Source: Brachyspira intermedia PWS/A
GTDB taxonomy: Bacteria > Spirochaetota > Brachyspiria > Brachyspirales > Brachyspiraceae
DNA length: 64,000 nucleotides
Direction: 5' to 3'
NCBI RefSeq assembly: GCF_000223215.1
Contig: NC_017243.1
Location: 1,736,001-1,800,000, forward strand
The notes beneath the pieces are model-generated. The model was not told the DNA's origin. It did no database searches and worked only from the letters and a program-made list of their open reading frames with translations. Positions 8,698 through 17,804 of the stretch are shown one piece after another (position 1 is the stretch's first letter; every line of letters begins with the position of its first letter). The position numbers and the translations under genes are program-made.

Positions 8698-9078
8698 TTA
8701 TTTTTTATTGCTTGCTATTTTATAATAATTTTCTATGCTTGTATTCAAAGCTCTTAATTCATTTTTTGTAAGATTTTTATTTTCTATTTCATTTATTAAA
8801 TTACTGCTGTTTTTAAAAGTTTCATCTATGTATATCTGTCTTTTTTCAAAGTTTATATTTTTTAAAGCAGTTATATTTGATATTTCTATTTTTGCTGTAT
8901 ATATTTCTTTTTCTAAATATTTTATTTTTTTATCTTTGGTTTTTATTGTATAATTCAAAAAACTTATATATCCAAATACAATGCCTGTAATTAAAAAATA
9001 TATAAAATATTTTGATTTCAAAAAACTTAATAGTTTTGTCTTAAAAAAATTAATTATTATGCTGATTATTACTGTCAT
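8698..9078 (-). CDS. Inner-membrane spanin (Rz-like)
   Basis: A 126-aa protein with one N-terminal membrane segment (about 22-43, YFIYFLITGIVFGYISF) followed by a periplasmic coiled coil (about 48-120). That is the architecture of Rz. It overlaps the holin gene by 29 nt and precedes the Rz1-like lipoprotein. Role inferred from topology and lysis-cassette position. Confidence 0.6.
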   Translation of the reverse strand: MTVIISIIINFFKTKLLSFLKSKYFIYFLITGIVFGYISFLNYTIKTKDKKIKYLEKEIYTAKIEISNITALKNINFEKRQIYIDETFKNSSNLINEIENKNLTKNELRALNTSIENYYKIASNKK

Positions 9079-9343
9079 TTTCTTTATAATTTTCTTTGTA
9101 ATTATATTTTGCCTTAAAGAAATTATTTATAATAATGCTCAAATCAGTTGTTCCTGTAACTAAACTTGCTCCCCACATTACTATAACTATTGCAATAGAT
9201 TCATTATAATTAGGAAATCTTTTTTGAGTTATCATTATGAAACTTGTCATAATAATTCCAAAAGCAAAAGCTCCTATGCTTGTAAACCAGCTTGTTTTTT
9301 TACCCAAGCCTTTAGAATCTAAAAAACCAAATAATTTTTTCAT
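9050..9343 (-). CDS. Putative holin
   Basis: A 97-aa protein with two hydrophobic segments (about 20-40 and 50-66) and a charged, Asn-rich C-terminal tail (KENDSNNQHNN), a holin-like layout. It is 1 nt from the upstream coiled-coil membrane gene and overlaps the spanin gene. It would form the membrane lesion that frees the endolysin. Confidence 0.6.
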   Translation of the reverse strand: MKKLFGFLDSKGLGKKTSWFTSIGAFAFGIIMTSFIMITQKRFPNYNESIAIVIVMWGASLVTGTTDLSIIINNFFKAKYNYKENYKENDSNNQHNN

Positions 9344-9344
9344 G

Positions 9345-9755
9345 TTACTTTCCTATGAAATGATTGGTAAAAAAATATATTGTGCCTAATATAGTACCCA
9401 ATGCTGTAAGCACTCCTGCCAAAAGCAATATAAAATTTGCGGCTTTTTTTATTTTTGTACTTGTAATACTATCATCTATATTTTTTTTAATCTCTTTCAT
9501 TTCATTAATAATTTTTTGCTGTTCTTCACTAATTACTTTAGCCAAACTTTCTAATTTTTCTAATCTATAATCTATTTTTACCATATCCTCTGATAGATTA
9601 TCTAAATATTTTTCATGAGAATCTAATCGTTCTTTAATTTCTTTCATAGTATTAATTAAACCATTACCGTTTGAACTGCCGTCTTCATTTATTCCTATTC
9701 TATGACATATACTAGCTATTCGTTTATCTAAATCGCTTATGGTTGTTCTTGGCAT
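9345..9755 (-). CDS. Coiled-coil membrane lysis protein (XhlA-like)
   Basis: A 136-aa protein: an N-terminal soluble part (SDLDKRIASICHRIGI), a long heptad-rich coiled coil (about 35-105) and one C-terminal membrane helix (ILLLAGVLTALGTILGTIYF). This is the layout of XhlA-type haemolysin/holin accessory proteins. It lies between endolysin and holin. Function inferred from topology and neighbours. Confidence 0.5.
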   Translation of the reverse strand: MPRTTISDLDKRIASICHRIGINEDGSSNGNGLINTMKEIKERLDSHEKYLDNLSEDMVKIDYRLEKLESLAKVISEEQQKIINEMKEIKKNIDDSITSTKIKKAANFILLLAGVLTALGTILGTIYFFTNHFIGK

Positions 9756-9768
9756 ATAATAAAAATCC

Positions 9769-10251
9769 TTAAATATCTTTGATTAATTCAAAACGTCTTA
9801 TCCTATCATGAAGCCCGTTATATCCGCCGTTAATCTTTTTAGTAATTTCTTTAATATCTCTTATTCCAATTAAGCCTCTATTTTTATAATAGCAGCATGC
9901 AACTTCTGAAGCTACATCTTTTTCTAATAATAAATCAGGATTATTTATTAAATCTAAACCTGTCAATTTTGAATATTTACTATAATTGTTTCTTCCTGTA
10001 AGCTGAATTATACCTCTGCCTATGAATTTATATCCGTCTCCTGCATTTATATTGCCTAAATCTTTTCTATTGCCGTAAACTAATTCTGCTATAGATTTCC
10101 AGCCCTGAGAGCATATATTTTCAGCATTTTCTAATGTTTTTACTTTAGACGGAAAAACTTCTAAAAGTCTTTTAGGAGAATATTTAAAACTTTCTTTTAA
10201 TACAGTAAAATTCTTACTTTCATGACTTGTCTGTGCTAAAAACATTTTCAT
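9769..10251 (-). CDS. Endolysin, GH19 family (5' end probably lost)
   Basis: A 160-aa glycoside hydrolase family 19 protein that would cut peptidoglycan. Family marks: FLAQTSHES, with catalytic Glu11; GNRKDLGN, then GDGYKFIGRGIIQLTGRNNY; and a final helical region. The usual 25-40 residues before the HES motif are missing. The frame stays open upstream to 10312 (encoding LNLEKYFSKYSITDEYD, which looks like genuine family sequence) but has no ATG, GTG or TTG. A lost base near 10299-10301 would join it to the small membrane ORF upstream. Confidence 0.8.
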   Translation of the reverse strand: MKMFLAQTSHESKNFTVLKESFKYSPKRLLEVFPSKVKTLENAENICSQGWKSIAELVYGNRKDLGNINAGDGYKFIGRGIIQLTGRNNYSKYSKLTGLDLINNPDLLLEKDVASEVACCYYKNRGLIGIRDIKEITKKINGGYNGLHDRIRRFELIKDI

Positions 10252-10298
10252 ATCATATTCATCAGTAATAGAGTATTTACTAAAATATTTTTCTAAAT

Positions 10299-10421
10299 TT
10301 AAAGTACAGAATTATAGCAATACTTTATCTTTCCGACAGTTCTTACTTTTTTGATTTTGACATAATATAAAATAATGAATAATGTAAACAATATAAAAAC
10401 TATTAATAAAGCAATAAACAT
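10299..10421 (-). CDS. 40-aa membrane peptide before endolysin
   Basis: Starts at 10421 with a perfect AGGAGG site. It encodes about 20 hydrophobic residues (FIALLIVFILFTLFIILYYV) then a basic tail ending YCYNSVL. It may be a small lysis-associated membrane protein. Alternatively it is the N-terminal anchor of the endolysin, separated by a one-base frameshift in a short T run. Confidence 0.5.
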   Translation of the reverse strand: MFIALLIVFILFTLFIILYYVKIKKVRTVGKIKYCYNSVL

Positions 10422-10441
10422 ATAAACCTCCTATATAATTA

Positions 10442-11257
10442 TTATTTTGTATAAAAAACAAAGCCTATTACATTAAAACCTAATTCACCTGCTGGAATTA
10501 CAGTACCATGTTGAGTAAGGTGTTGAATAATAACGGTAACAAATAATTGTTTTTTAACCTATTAACATTTGTACACAATCCTATATCTAGAGGAATGTTA
10601 AAAGTATCTACATTTCTCATTTTATAATCGTATATAAATCTATCATTCATTATATTTGATACAATAGTATCTTTATAGCATTTTATCTCACTATATATTA
10701 AATCTGTTACATTATTAGCTATATTTATGTTTCCACTCGGATTATAGTATTTACCTTCAGATTTTACAGAAAAACTTTTTTTACATACATACCATACATT
10801 CTTTTACCATCTAATGTTTTTCCTGTATCAAATTCTACATTAGTTTTTATATCTTTAGGTATTAAAGACATTATGCTATTTATTTGATTCTGAAGATTTT
10901 TGTCGGCATTTGTTCTGTCTGTTATTTCTTTACTGATTTTCTGATTAAGTTCTGTTTTCACAGCATTATCAGCTTGTGTTATTGTTTGAGTAAGAATATT
11001 TTTTAATGCCGTATCTGCATCATTATAAAGTTTTTTATGGCTTCTAATTTCTGAGAATTATCTGCAGTTTCATCTTCTCCATTTGGACTGATAGATGCTG
11101 CTTTTAATAATGACTGAGAAAATCCCCAATTATCATTAAGTAAATCTGCTATTATTTCTGTACCGTTTGTATTGCCCGGACTTCCAGCATCTACTGCTTT
11201 TGTATTTGGAAATTCTTCTCCATTAGTATTTATAAATGCTTGACTGTAATCTTTCAT
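10442..11257 (-). pseudogene. Tail fibre gene broken by three frameshifts
   Basis: Starts at 11257 (MKDYSQAFINTNGEEFPNT, a tail-fibre-like N-terminus with KLEAIKN). It continues through coiled-coil sequence (DADTALKNILTQ, then DKNLQNQINSIMSLIP) and a beta-rich part (GKYYNPSGNINIANNV) to a C-terminus ending GFNVIGFVFYTK at 10442. Four frames are used in turn. The breaks fall at A-runs near 11024-11030, 10776-10784 and 10556-10562, and each is cured by one added A. It would have bound the host surface. Its place beside the lysis genes is unusual. Confidence 0.65.
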
Positions 11258-11316
11258 ATAATAATTAAAACTGACTAAACATATTAAAAAGATATATTTG
11301 TCAGTTTGCTCCTTTT

Positions 11317-12936
11317 TTATTCTAGTTCTTTATATTCTTCATTATCTATATTATTTATAGGTTTGCCTGAAGAATCTTCTATATCTTTAAAACTAAGTCC
11401 CATTTTATCCATCACATCTTTTTCTTTTTTTAATATTCTCATAACTTCTTGGAAAGATTTTCCTACTATTCTTTTATTCCAAAAATCTCTTGAACCTATA
11501 CCGTATTCTATAGCAGTTGCTGCTGCTGATACATCTTTTTGTATATCTACGCTTGGTCTTGATATACTGCTCCAGCTTGCATTGGTCCAAGAATAAATAG
11601 TTTCTATATCATTTTCCATTATTGCTTTTGATAAATTTTTAGCTTCCAATTTTCCATTTAATATGCTTGATATTACTTTTTCATTATATATTGGCTGTAA
11701 AAACTCTTTTGAAAATTGATAATTTCTTGCCTGAAGATAAACATTAAATTCATTATTGGCCTGTCTTGAAGCTGAAAAATTATTCTGAAAATATAATCTT
11801 ACTATTTCCGGCGGTATTTCCAAACTCCAAGAAATAGTATTTAATATAGTTTCCTGAAATATTCCAAAGTTAACATTTGGTCTAACTGTATTAAAACTAA
11901 CGGGCTCTTCTCCGTATTTTAATTCATCTAATACCATACCCGGCAAATTATCTGTTATATTAAACTTTCTGCTTTCTTCTTTATCATTTATTATAATATC
12001 TGTTTTCTTTATAGCTCCATGCTGATAAGGTGCTGAACCTAATCCTTTTTCTCCTTTTTTTATGAATAATGGAAGCATAGCATTAATAACAGCAGCACGC
12101 ATTTCTGAATCTTTATATCTGTCTAAATCTTTCATCATATATAAAATATTAGAAAGTATTGGTTCGCCCCGGCAGTCATCTAATAATTTATCTGTACCAT
12201 ATACAAGCCATGCTAATCTTCTTCCAGATTTCTCTCCATAAGCTGGTATTCTTTTATATTCTAAAAGATTGTCATTATAATTATTTGTAATATAATATGC
12301 TACTTGTCTTCCTAAGTTATCAAACTCTATGCCATGAAGTATTTTATTTCCTTTTCTAGGTGTATATCCTAAAGGTGTTCTTACATGACTTCCATCTATT
12401 AATTGAATATAAGGCATTTTAGTTTTAGGAGATATTCTCAAAATTACCAAACAATCTCCGCTTATTAATGCAGTTTGTCTTACATCTAACTGTAATTGTC
12501 CGAAAGTTTTTTGATTATAATAATCGCATAATTTAGGATTTTCTGCCCATATATTAAAATCTAATTCAGCTTTCTGACTCCATAAAACGGTTTCTTCTTC
12601 CGTCATTTTTGTATACATAGTTAAAGGATTAGCCTCTAAAGTTAACCCTTTATTTATTTCATTTCTTAATATTCTTCTTAAAATACCTCTGGCATAGGGA
12701 TTTTCTTTAAATAATTGTACGCTTCTTTTTCTTAAAGTATAATAATCTACAAAAGTATAATCTTTAGTAATTCCAAATGAGCCCGGAAATGTATCGCCGT
12801 TAAATATTGTTTGTACTATATCAGTTAAATAATAATTATAAGGATTATTCAATCTATCTGAATTATTATTTATTAATAAAGGCTTATCATTATATTTATT
12901 TATATTAATATCTAATCCAAATATTTTGAATTTCAT
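11317..12936 (-). CDS. Portal protein, lambda gpB family
   Basis: A 539-aa portal protein, the dodecameric head vertex through which DNA is packaged. Family sequence includes FKENPYARGILRRILRNEIN near the N-terminus, GIEFDNLGRQVAYYI in the middle, and PEIVRLYFQNNFSASRQA in the C-terminal half. Length is normal for the lambda type. It follows the W-like gene by 23 nt, as in lambda. Intact. Confidence 0.85.
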   Translation of the reverse strand: MKFKIFGLDININKYNDKPLLINNNSDRLNNPYNYYLTDIVQTIFNGDTFPGSFGITKDYTFVDYYTLRKRSVQLFKENPYARGILRRILRNEINKGLTLEANPLTMYTKMTEEETVLWSQKAELDFNIWAENPKLCDYYNQKTFGQLQLDVRQTALISGDCLVILRISPKTKMPYIQLIDGSHVRTPLGYTPRKGNKILHGIEFDNLGRQVAYYITNNYNDNLLEYKRIPAYGEKSGRRLAWLVYGTDKLLDDCRGEPILSNILYMMKDLDRYKDSEMRAAVINAMLPLFIKKGEKGLGSAPYQHGAIKKTDIIINDKEESRKFNITDNLPGMVLDELKYGEEPVSFNTVRPNVNFGIFQETILNTISWSLEIPPEIVRLYFQNNFSASRQANNEFNVYLQARNYQFSKEFLQPIYNEKVISSILNGKLEAKNLSKAIMENDIETIYSWTNASWSSISRPSVDIQKDVSAAATAIEYGIGSRDFWNKRIVGKSFQEVMRILKKEKDVMDKMGLSFKDIEDSSGKPINNIDNEEYKELE

Positions 12937-12959
12937 TAATTTTTACCTTAATAAAATAA

Positions 12960-13256
12960 TTACCAAGAAGGATTTACATGTATTACAGAAGGCTTACCTA
13001 TACCTAAATGCATTTCTAATTCTCTCATTTGATTAAGTATATCTTTTTTAGCTTCTATTAATTCTGATAAATTATGTCTTGTAACTGTTTGTGTAGTTTG
13101 TCCTGTATTAAGAGTATAGCTTTTATGATTTTGTACAGATAATATAGCTTTATCATATTCAAAAAGCAGTATTCTTAAATTGTTATATTCATTTTTATAA
13201 TATTCTTTACTGGATAAAGAACTTATATTATTATCATCATCAAGTTTATTACTCAT
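12960..13256 (-). CDS. Head-tail joining protein, gpW-like
   Basis: A 98-aa helical protein with YTLNTGQTTQTVTRHNLSEL followed by an amphipathic helix (MRELEMHLG). This resembles the gpW pattern of a short beta-hairpin and two helices, with about 30 extra residues at the N-terminus. It lies between terminase and portal, exactly the position of lambda W. The 80-bp gap before it contains GCCCTACTCTAGG, resembling the dispersed G+C-rich repeats. Confidence 0.6.
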   Translation of the reverse strand: MSNKLDDDNNISSLSSKEYYKNEYNNLRILLFEYDKAILSVQNHKSYTLNTGQTTQTVTRHNLSELIEAKKDILNQMRELEMHLGIGKPSVIHVNPSW

Positions 13257-13338
13257 TATTATTAAAGTTCCTAGAGTAGGGCATTATTATAAAATTATAT
13301 TAAATGCTTGGAATAAAAATGCAATATAGGTAACTTTT

Positions 13339-15300
13339 CTACTTAATTTCATCGTAAAAATAACCTTGCTTAGAATATTCCCAGAAATCTTTCCAATTAA
13401 GATACTCTATATTTAATTCATATTTACAAATATTAAATGCAAAAAATTCTAAATTAGCTAAATTATAGCAATGTGTATCGAATAAATGGTTTTCCCGTCC
13501 TGCTGTTAATTTCCAGCGTGTGCGTATATATTTATTTGTTATTTTATCATATTCATCAATTCTATTTTCTGCTGAATAATGATCAAAATAATCATCTGCA
13601 AAATCATTAGGAAAATTAATATACCAATCGGGTAATAGTTTATTAGTTTCTCTTGGTAAATTAAGAGTTCTTGCTATAAAGTCTTTTTGCTTTGTAGTGT
13701 TTATATGAAGTGCTAGAGAAAGACCTGCTTTTAATATAGTATCTCTATTGAAAGCCTTATAAGTTAATCCGCCTTGTATATAATCATTTCCTTTTATGGC
13801 ATAGACTCCGTAACTATAATGTTTGCAAAACTCATATACATAATCCGTATATTTTCCGCTGTCTATAAATGTACTATTTATTCTGTATATTTTTTCATCA
13901 TCTGAAATCCAATTCTTATTCATTACTATATCATCAAGCTGTTTCCAAACTATAGAATTATAATTTTCTGTTTCTCCTTCTATAAAAAATGCATCTATCA
14001 AATAGCTTATTCCTCTTTCACACCAGCCTCGTATATCTACCCATAATCCGTTTTTTTGTACATCTACAGCTGAAGTTAATAATAAAATACCGCTTCCTGT
14101 TTCTTCTATAAAATTTTTATTATTTATTTGATTTTTTAAATAATGATAACTTCTGTTTTGTTTTACTTTATCTGCTCTTATAGCTTCGCCTCTTTCTTCA
14201 AATGGAAGTCCTTGCATAAGGTTTCTAAATTCTCTATATTCCTCTTTATCTTTTAATCTATTATTTTTTATATCCCAGCATTTACTCCATTTTTGAACTA
14301 TATCCTCCCAAGAAAACATTCCTACAGCTGAATATAAAGCAGAAATGTGATAGCTTATTAATTTAGGATCTTTAGATTTTGAAGTTGAAATCCATTCTCC
14401 TTCCTGAAGTATTATAGATTTATCATGATTTTTCATTATATGTCCGCAATATTTGCATTTATATCCTACAGAACTATAATCTATTTCTCCGTTGTTATGA
14501 CTGAATACTATTCCGTATGTATGTCCTGTTTCTGTTATGCCGTGAAATATTAATTCCTGTTTCTTCTTGCATTTTATGCAAGGAACAAAAAACTTTCTTT
14601 GATCACCTTCTTTATATAATTTATATATTTTACTTGTTTGTTCTACTAATGGTGTAGATATATATAATATTTTTCTTTTTGAAGCATAAGCATTAGTTCT
14701 ATTATCTGCTAAACTTACTGGATCGCCTTCTTTTCCTATTTTATCAGGCATACCGTCCAATTCATCAAATAAAATTACTGGAAAACTCATACTTCTTAAT
14801 TTGCCCGGATTTTGTGCTCCTATTGCTATTAAAAATCCTCCAATATAATCTTTTTGCAAACTTGTATCGCCAGTCTTTTTTGTATTTACTCCAGTTTGTG
14901 AAAAAATCCTATCTCTTAATTTACAGCTGTCTATCATTCTTTCTACTTTTATTTCCATATTCATTTTTACAAGTTCTTTATCAGCTGAAATATATAATTG
15001 AGGCTTAGGATCGCAGCCTATATTATAAGCTATAATATTTTCTAAAATGCCAGTTGTTGCTCCTATTTGTACGCCTTTCATTACAACTATTTTTTGATAT
15101 GGAGATTTTGGCGACATATTATCAAGTATTTCTCTCCAGAAAGGAGTTCTTGAAAACTTATAAAATCCCGGTATAGGAGATATTTCTTTATCTAATGCTC
15201 TAACTCTTTCTATATAATGACTAGGAAGTTCATATTCTTTTTTGTATGTCAATCGGTCGAACATTTTTATTATAAAGGATAATTCATGTTCTTTATTCAT
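13339..15300 (-). CDS. Terminase large subunit, GpA family
   Basis: A 653-aa packaging ATPase/nuclease of the lambda GpA family. The ATPase P-loop region is MKGVQIGATTG, Walker B is PVILFDELDG, and a Cys4 zinc site (CIKC and CKYC) lies about residues 225-280. The C-terminal nuclease domain has DVQKNGLWVDIRGW and FIDSGKYTDYVYEF. It overlaps the small-subunit gene by 8 nt, indicating translational coupling. Intact and normal length. Confidence 0.9.
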   Translation of the reverse strand: MNKEHELSFIIKMFDRLTYKKEYELPSHYIERVRALDKEISPIPGFYKFSRTPFWREILDNMSPKSPYQKIVVMKGVQIGATTGILENIIAYNIGCDPKPQLYISADKELVKMNMEIKVERMIDSCKLRDRIFSQTGVNTKKTGDTSLQKDYIGGFLIAIGAQNPGKLRSMSFPVILFDELDGMPDKIGKEGDPVSLADNRTNAYASKRKILYISTPLVEQTSKIYKLYKEGDQRKFFVPCIKCKKKQELIFHGITETGHTYGIVFSHNNGEIDYSSVGYKCKYCGHIMKNHDKSIILQEGEWISTSKSKDPKLISYHISALYSAVGMFSWEDIVQKWSKCWDIKNNRLKDKEEYREFRNLMQGLPFEERGEAIRADKVKQNRSYHYLKNQINNKNFIEETGSGILLLTSAVDVQKNGLWVDIRGWCERGISYLIDAFFIEGETENYNSIVWKQLDDIVMNKNWISDDEKIYRINSTFIDSGKYTDYVYEFCKHYSYGVYAIKGNDYIQGGLTYKAFNRDTILKAGLSLALHINTTKQKDFIARTLNLPRETNKLLPDWYINFPNDFADDYFDHYSAENRIDEYDKITNKYIRTRWKLTAGRENHLFDTHCYNLANLEFFAFNICKYELNIEYLNWKDFWEYSKQGYFYDEIK

Positions 15301-16015
15301 TATTATTTTCCAAATGTTTATTGAGCAGTTTATTTATTTCTCTTTTTATTGATTCTTTAGTTTCTGTTAGAATCATAGAAAAGTCTTTTGTCATTTCTTC
15401 TATAATTTTAATTCTTACATTATTTTCATTAGTTTTTATTAATGCTGTTAAATTATCTACTGCACTATCCGGATAATCTAATAATCTTAAATTAAGAAGT
15501 TCTATATACTTAAATATATATTTCATAACAAAGTCTTTTTCTATAAGTTCTAAGTCTCTTTCTTTTATTTTTTGTTCTCTTTCCTGTGCCTGTAATAATT
15601 TGTATAGTACATCAGCCCAGAACTTTAATTTTACTGGTTCATCATATTCTATAACAAGTTCTTTTATAGTAAGGTTCATTAAATATGCAGGAAGTCCTGT
15701 TATATCTGTAAATTTCTTTTCATCTAAGATTTCAGTTTCTTTTTCTTCATTATTTCCTTTATTTTTCAGACTTTGACTGCTTTTATCTGTAATTTTTTCA
15801 ATATTTTCTAAGTTATGTCCAGATATTGATTTGGCAAAATTATTTATATCCTCTAATGTTAATCCTTTATTAAGAAGATAAGATATATTAACTTCATTTG
15901 TTAGGTCATATCTGTACTGATTATCTCTAATTAATTTTTTATTTTTTACTGCCTGTCTTAGAGCTTCTATGCTTACATTTGCTAATCGTCCAAACTCTTT
16001 TGAACTTACTTTCAT
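15293..16015 (-). CDS. Terminase small subunit, Nu1-like
   Basis: About 240 aa from the ATG at 16015, which has AGGAAG upstream; the longer reading from 16069 lacks a ribosome site. The N-terminal winged helix (MKVSSKEFGRLANVSIEALR) would bind the packaging site. A charged linker and long helices follow. It is translationally coupled to the large subunit, as expected for a DNA-packaging initiator. It is longer than lambda Nu1 (181 aa). Confidence 0.7.
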   Translation of the reverse strand: MKVSSKEFGRLANVSIEALRQAVKNKKLIRDNQYRYDLTNEVNISYLLNKGLTLEDINNFAKSISGHNLENIEKITDKSSQSLKNKGNNEEKETEILDEKKFTDITGLPAYLMNLTIKELVIEYDEPVKLKFWADVLYKLLQAQEREQKIKERDLELIEKDFVMKYIFKYIELLNLRLLDYPDSAVDNLTALIKTNENNVRIKIIEEMTKDFSMILTETKESIKREINKLLNKHLENNNE

Positions 16016-16150
16016 AAACTTCCTGTATGATATATTAATTGAAAACTTTTCAAGTATAAAAAAATGCATTTACTATTCAAAAGCCGCACAGCTGGAGCAT
16101 AATTGCGTACGCTGGTATGGCTCACAGTACCTTAAAAATGTATACCTATC

Positions 16151-16178
16151 TTGAAAATGTTTTTATAGCTATTACACT
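16151..16178 (+). promoter_or_regulatory. Sigma70-type promoter of plus-strand gene pair
   Basis: TTGAAA (16151-16156), 16-nt spacer, TACACT (16173-16178). Transcription would begin at about the ATG at 16185, giving a leaderless or nearly leaderless mRNA, consistent with no ribosome site being visible. Confidence 0.5.
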
Positions 16179-16184
16179 ACATAT

Positions 16185-16775
16185 ATGAATATAAGCAATA
16201 TACTTAACAAATTACAATGCAATACCGCTTTTGCTAAACCTCTTGAAATAGTTTTTTCTGAATACCAGTTTCATAATTACCATCAGTTAATTTCATTCAT
16301 TACACAAATAGCATTAAAATCAGAAAATTTTTATTTCACAGAGGAATCTTTCAGTAGCACAAATAAACTTATAAACTCTTTTGAATGTATGAATATTAAG
16401 CAGGCTGAAAAATTATCTAAAAAAGGAGATAAATCTATAGCAGCGTACATCAAAAAGTATGGAACTGCAAATGATAATAACAAATATAATTACAGAGAAA
16501 GAGGTTTAATTAGATTAAAAGGAAAAGAAAATTATGCTTTATATGGTAAGAAATTAGGCATTGATTTAATACAAAGTCCTTATAATGCTAAAAGAGATTA
16601 TATAGCTGCTAGAATTGCTTTAGAGTATTGGTTTCATAATAAATGTAATGAAAAAATTAATAATTTGGAAGAACTTACAAGAACTGTTCAAGGAAATATT
16701 TATTCTATAGATAAAATTATAGAAATGATAAATATAATAAAAAGTCCAAACCAAAAAGGAGATATTAATGCCTAA
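16185..16775 (+). CDS. GH19-like protein lacking the catalytic glutamate
   Basis: A 196-aa protein aligning by eye with the GH19 endolysin of the same prophage. SFITQIALKSENF stands in place of FLAQTSHESKNF, so His and the catalytic Glu are replaced by Leu and Lys. YRERGLIRLKGKENY matches FIGRGIIQLTGRNNY, and DYIAARIALEYW matches the later helix. The scaffold is therefore retained without the active site. It lies on the strand opposite the packaging genes, with its own promoter. It might bind peptidoglycan or act as a superinfection or immunity factor; unproven. Confidence 0.6.
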   Translation: MNISNILNKLQCNTAFAKPLEIVFSEYQFHNYHQLISFITQIALKSENFYFTEESFSSTNKLINSFECMNIKQAEKLSKKGDKSIAAYIKKYGTANDNNKYNYRERGLIRLKGKENYALYGKKLGIDLIQSPYNAKRDYIAARIALEYWFHNKCNEKINNLEELTRTVQGNIYSIDKIIEMINIIKSPNQKGDINA

Positions 16776-17103
16776 CAAAAAAACTTCTATTAAAGAATTA
16801 GATGATTATATTAAAGCTCATAAGGATAATGAAAAAGCAAAAGCTGTATTAGATGAAAAGAAAAAAGCAGCCATTAGATATCTTAAAAATAATACTGATG
16901 GAAAGATAGAGTATAATCATAAAAATATAACTTTAGTAAACACAAATAAATATGCTTATTCTTCTGAGGTTACAGGTATTCAAAAAAATATAGATGCTCT
17001 TATAGAAGATAGAAAAAAGCAGGAAAAAATAGAAGTGTTAAATGGAACAGCAAAAGTTATAGATGTTTCCAGTTACATAAAAATGACTGATAAGGAAGCA
17101 TAA
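16768..17103 (+). CDS. Hypothetical charged protein
   Basis: A 111-aa Lys/Glu-rich protein, mostly helical, starting MPNKKTSIKELDDYIKAH. It overlaps the preceding GH19-like gene by 8 nt and has AAGGAG upstream, so the two form a small plus-strand operon. It converges with the gpZ-like gene with no gap. No known domain recognised. Confidence 0.55.
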   Translation: MPNKKTSIKELDDYIKAHKDNEKAKAVLDEKKKAAIRYLKNNTDGKIEYNHKNITLVNTNKYAYSSEVTGIQKNIDALIEDRKKQEKIEVLNGTAKVIDVSSYIKMTDKEA

Positions 17104-17799
17104 TTATATTATATGTTTAGATTTTAATAATTTATTTATATTAGAATTGAATATATTTTGAAAATCTTTAATAGGTTTCTCTATAGCAGGTTTTAACCAT
17201 TCTCTTTTTTCTATTCTAGCTTCTTTTTGAGATAAATTATATATATGTTCTTTTGTGAAATAAGTTTTATCTCCTGCTTTAGTGAAACCTGTTATTTTAT
17301 AAATATTATCTTTATATCTTAAAAATTTATTTTTCTTATATGCTTCATAAGCTGCTGCTATAAGACGTGATTTTTTACTTCCTTTTCCTTTATTGTATTT
17401 AATTATATTTCTTTTTATTTTATTATAATAAAGTTCTTTTGAAACTAAGTTAGAATTACTTCCATTTCTAGCTGCTGTTTGAGCCATTAAAATATTATTT
17501 CCTGTTTTACTTTTCTTTATTCCGCCTTCTTCATGCAAAGCCATATATGATATTTTATCTCTGGCACCTACAGATGAAAACATATTAGATATACTTGTAT
17601 TTTCTGCTTTTTCTACTTGTATATTTCTCTTTGTGAAATTATTTCTCAAATTAAAATCATTGTTTATATTTTGTAAAGCATTTTTCCTGCTTAAAAAAAC
17701 AACAGTATTCAAAGTGTTTTTTATTGATATTTCAGCGGCTTTTTTAATATTTGCAAATCCGAATTTTAATTTACTTGTATCTACTTTAATTTCATACAT
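17104..17799 (-). CDS. Minor tail / tail completion protein, gpZ-like
   Basis: A 231-aa protein with the gpZ-type pattern SRKNALQNINNDFNLRNNFT (around 37-57) and MALHEEGG (around 86-93), ending in a basic, helical C-terminus. In lambda and relatives gpZ completes the tail before joining. Here it lies upstream of the terminase genes instead of among tail genes, suggesting module rearrangement. Intact. Confidence 0.55.
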   Translation of the reverse strand: MYEIKVDTSKLKFGFANIKKAAEISIKNTLNTVVFLSRKNALQNINNDFNLRNNFTKRNIQVEKAENTSISNMFSSVGARDKISYMALHEEGGIKKSKTGNNILMAQTAARNGSNSNLVSKELYYNKIKRNIIKYNKGKGSKKSRLIAAAYEAYKKNKFLRYKDNIYKITGFTKAGDKTYFTKEHIYNLSQKEARIEKREWLKPAIEKPIKDFQNIFNSNINKLLKSKHII

Positions 17800-17804
17800 A
17801 AATA

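Noticed and set aside
15293-16069. Longer terminase small subunit start at 16069
   Set aside because: No ribosome site there; the ATG at 16015 has AGGAAG and opens directly on the winged helix.
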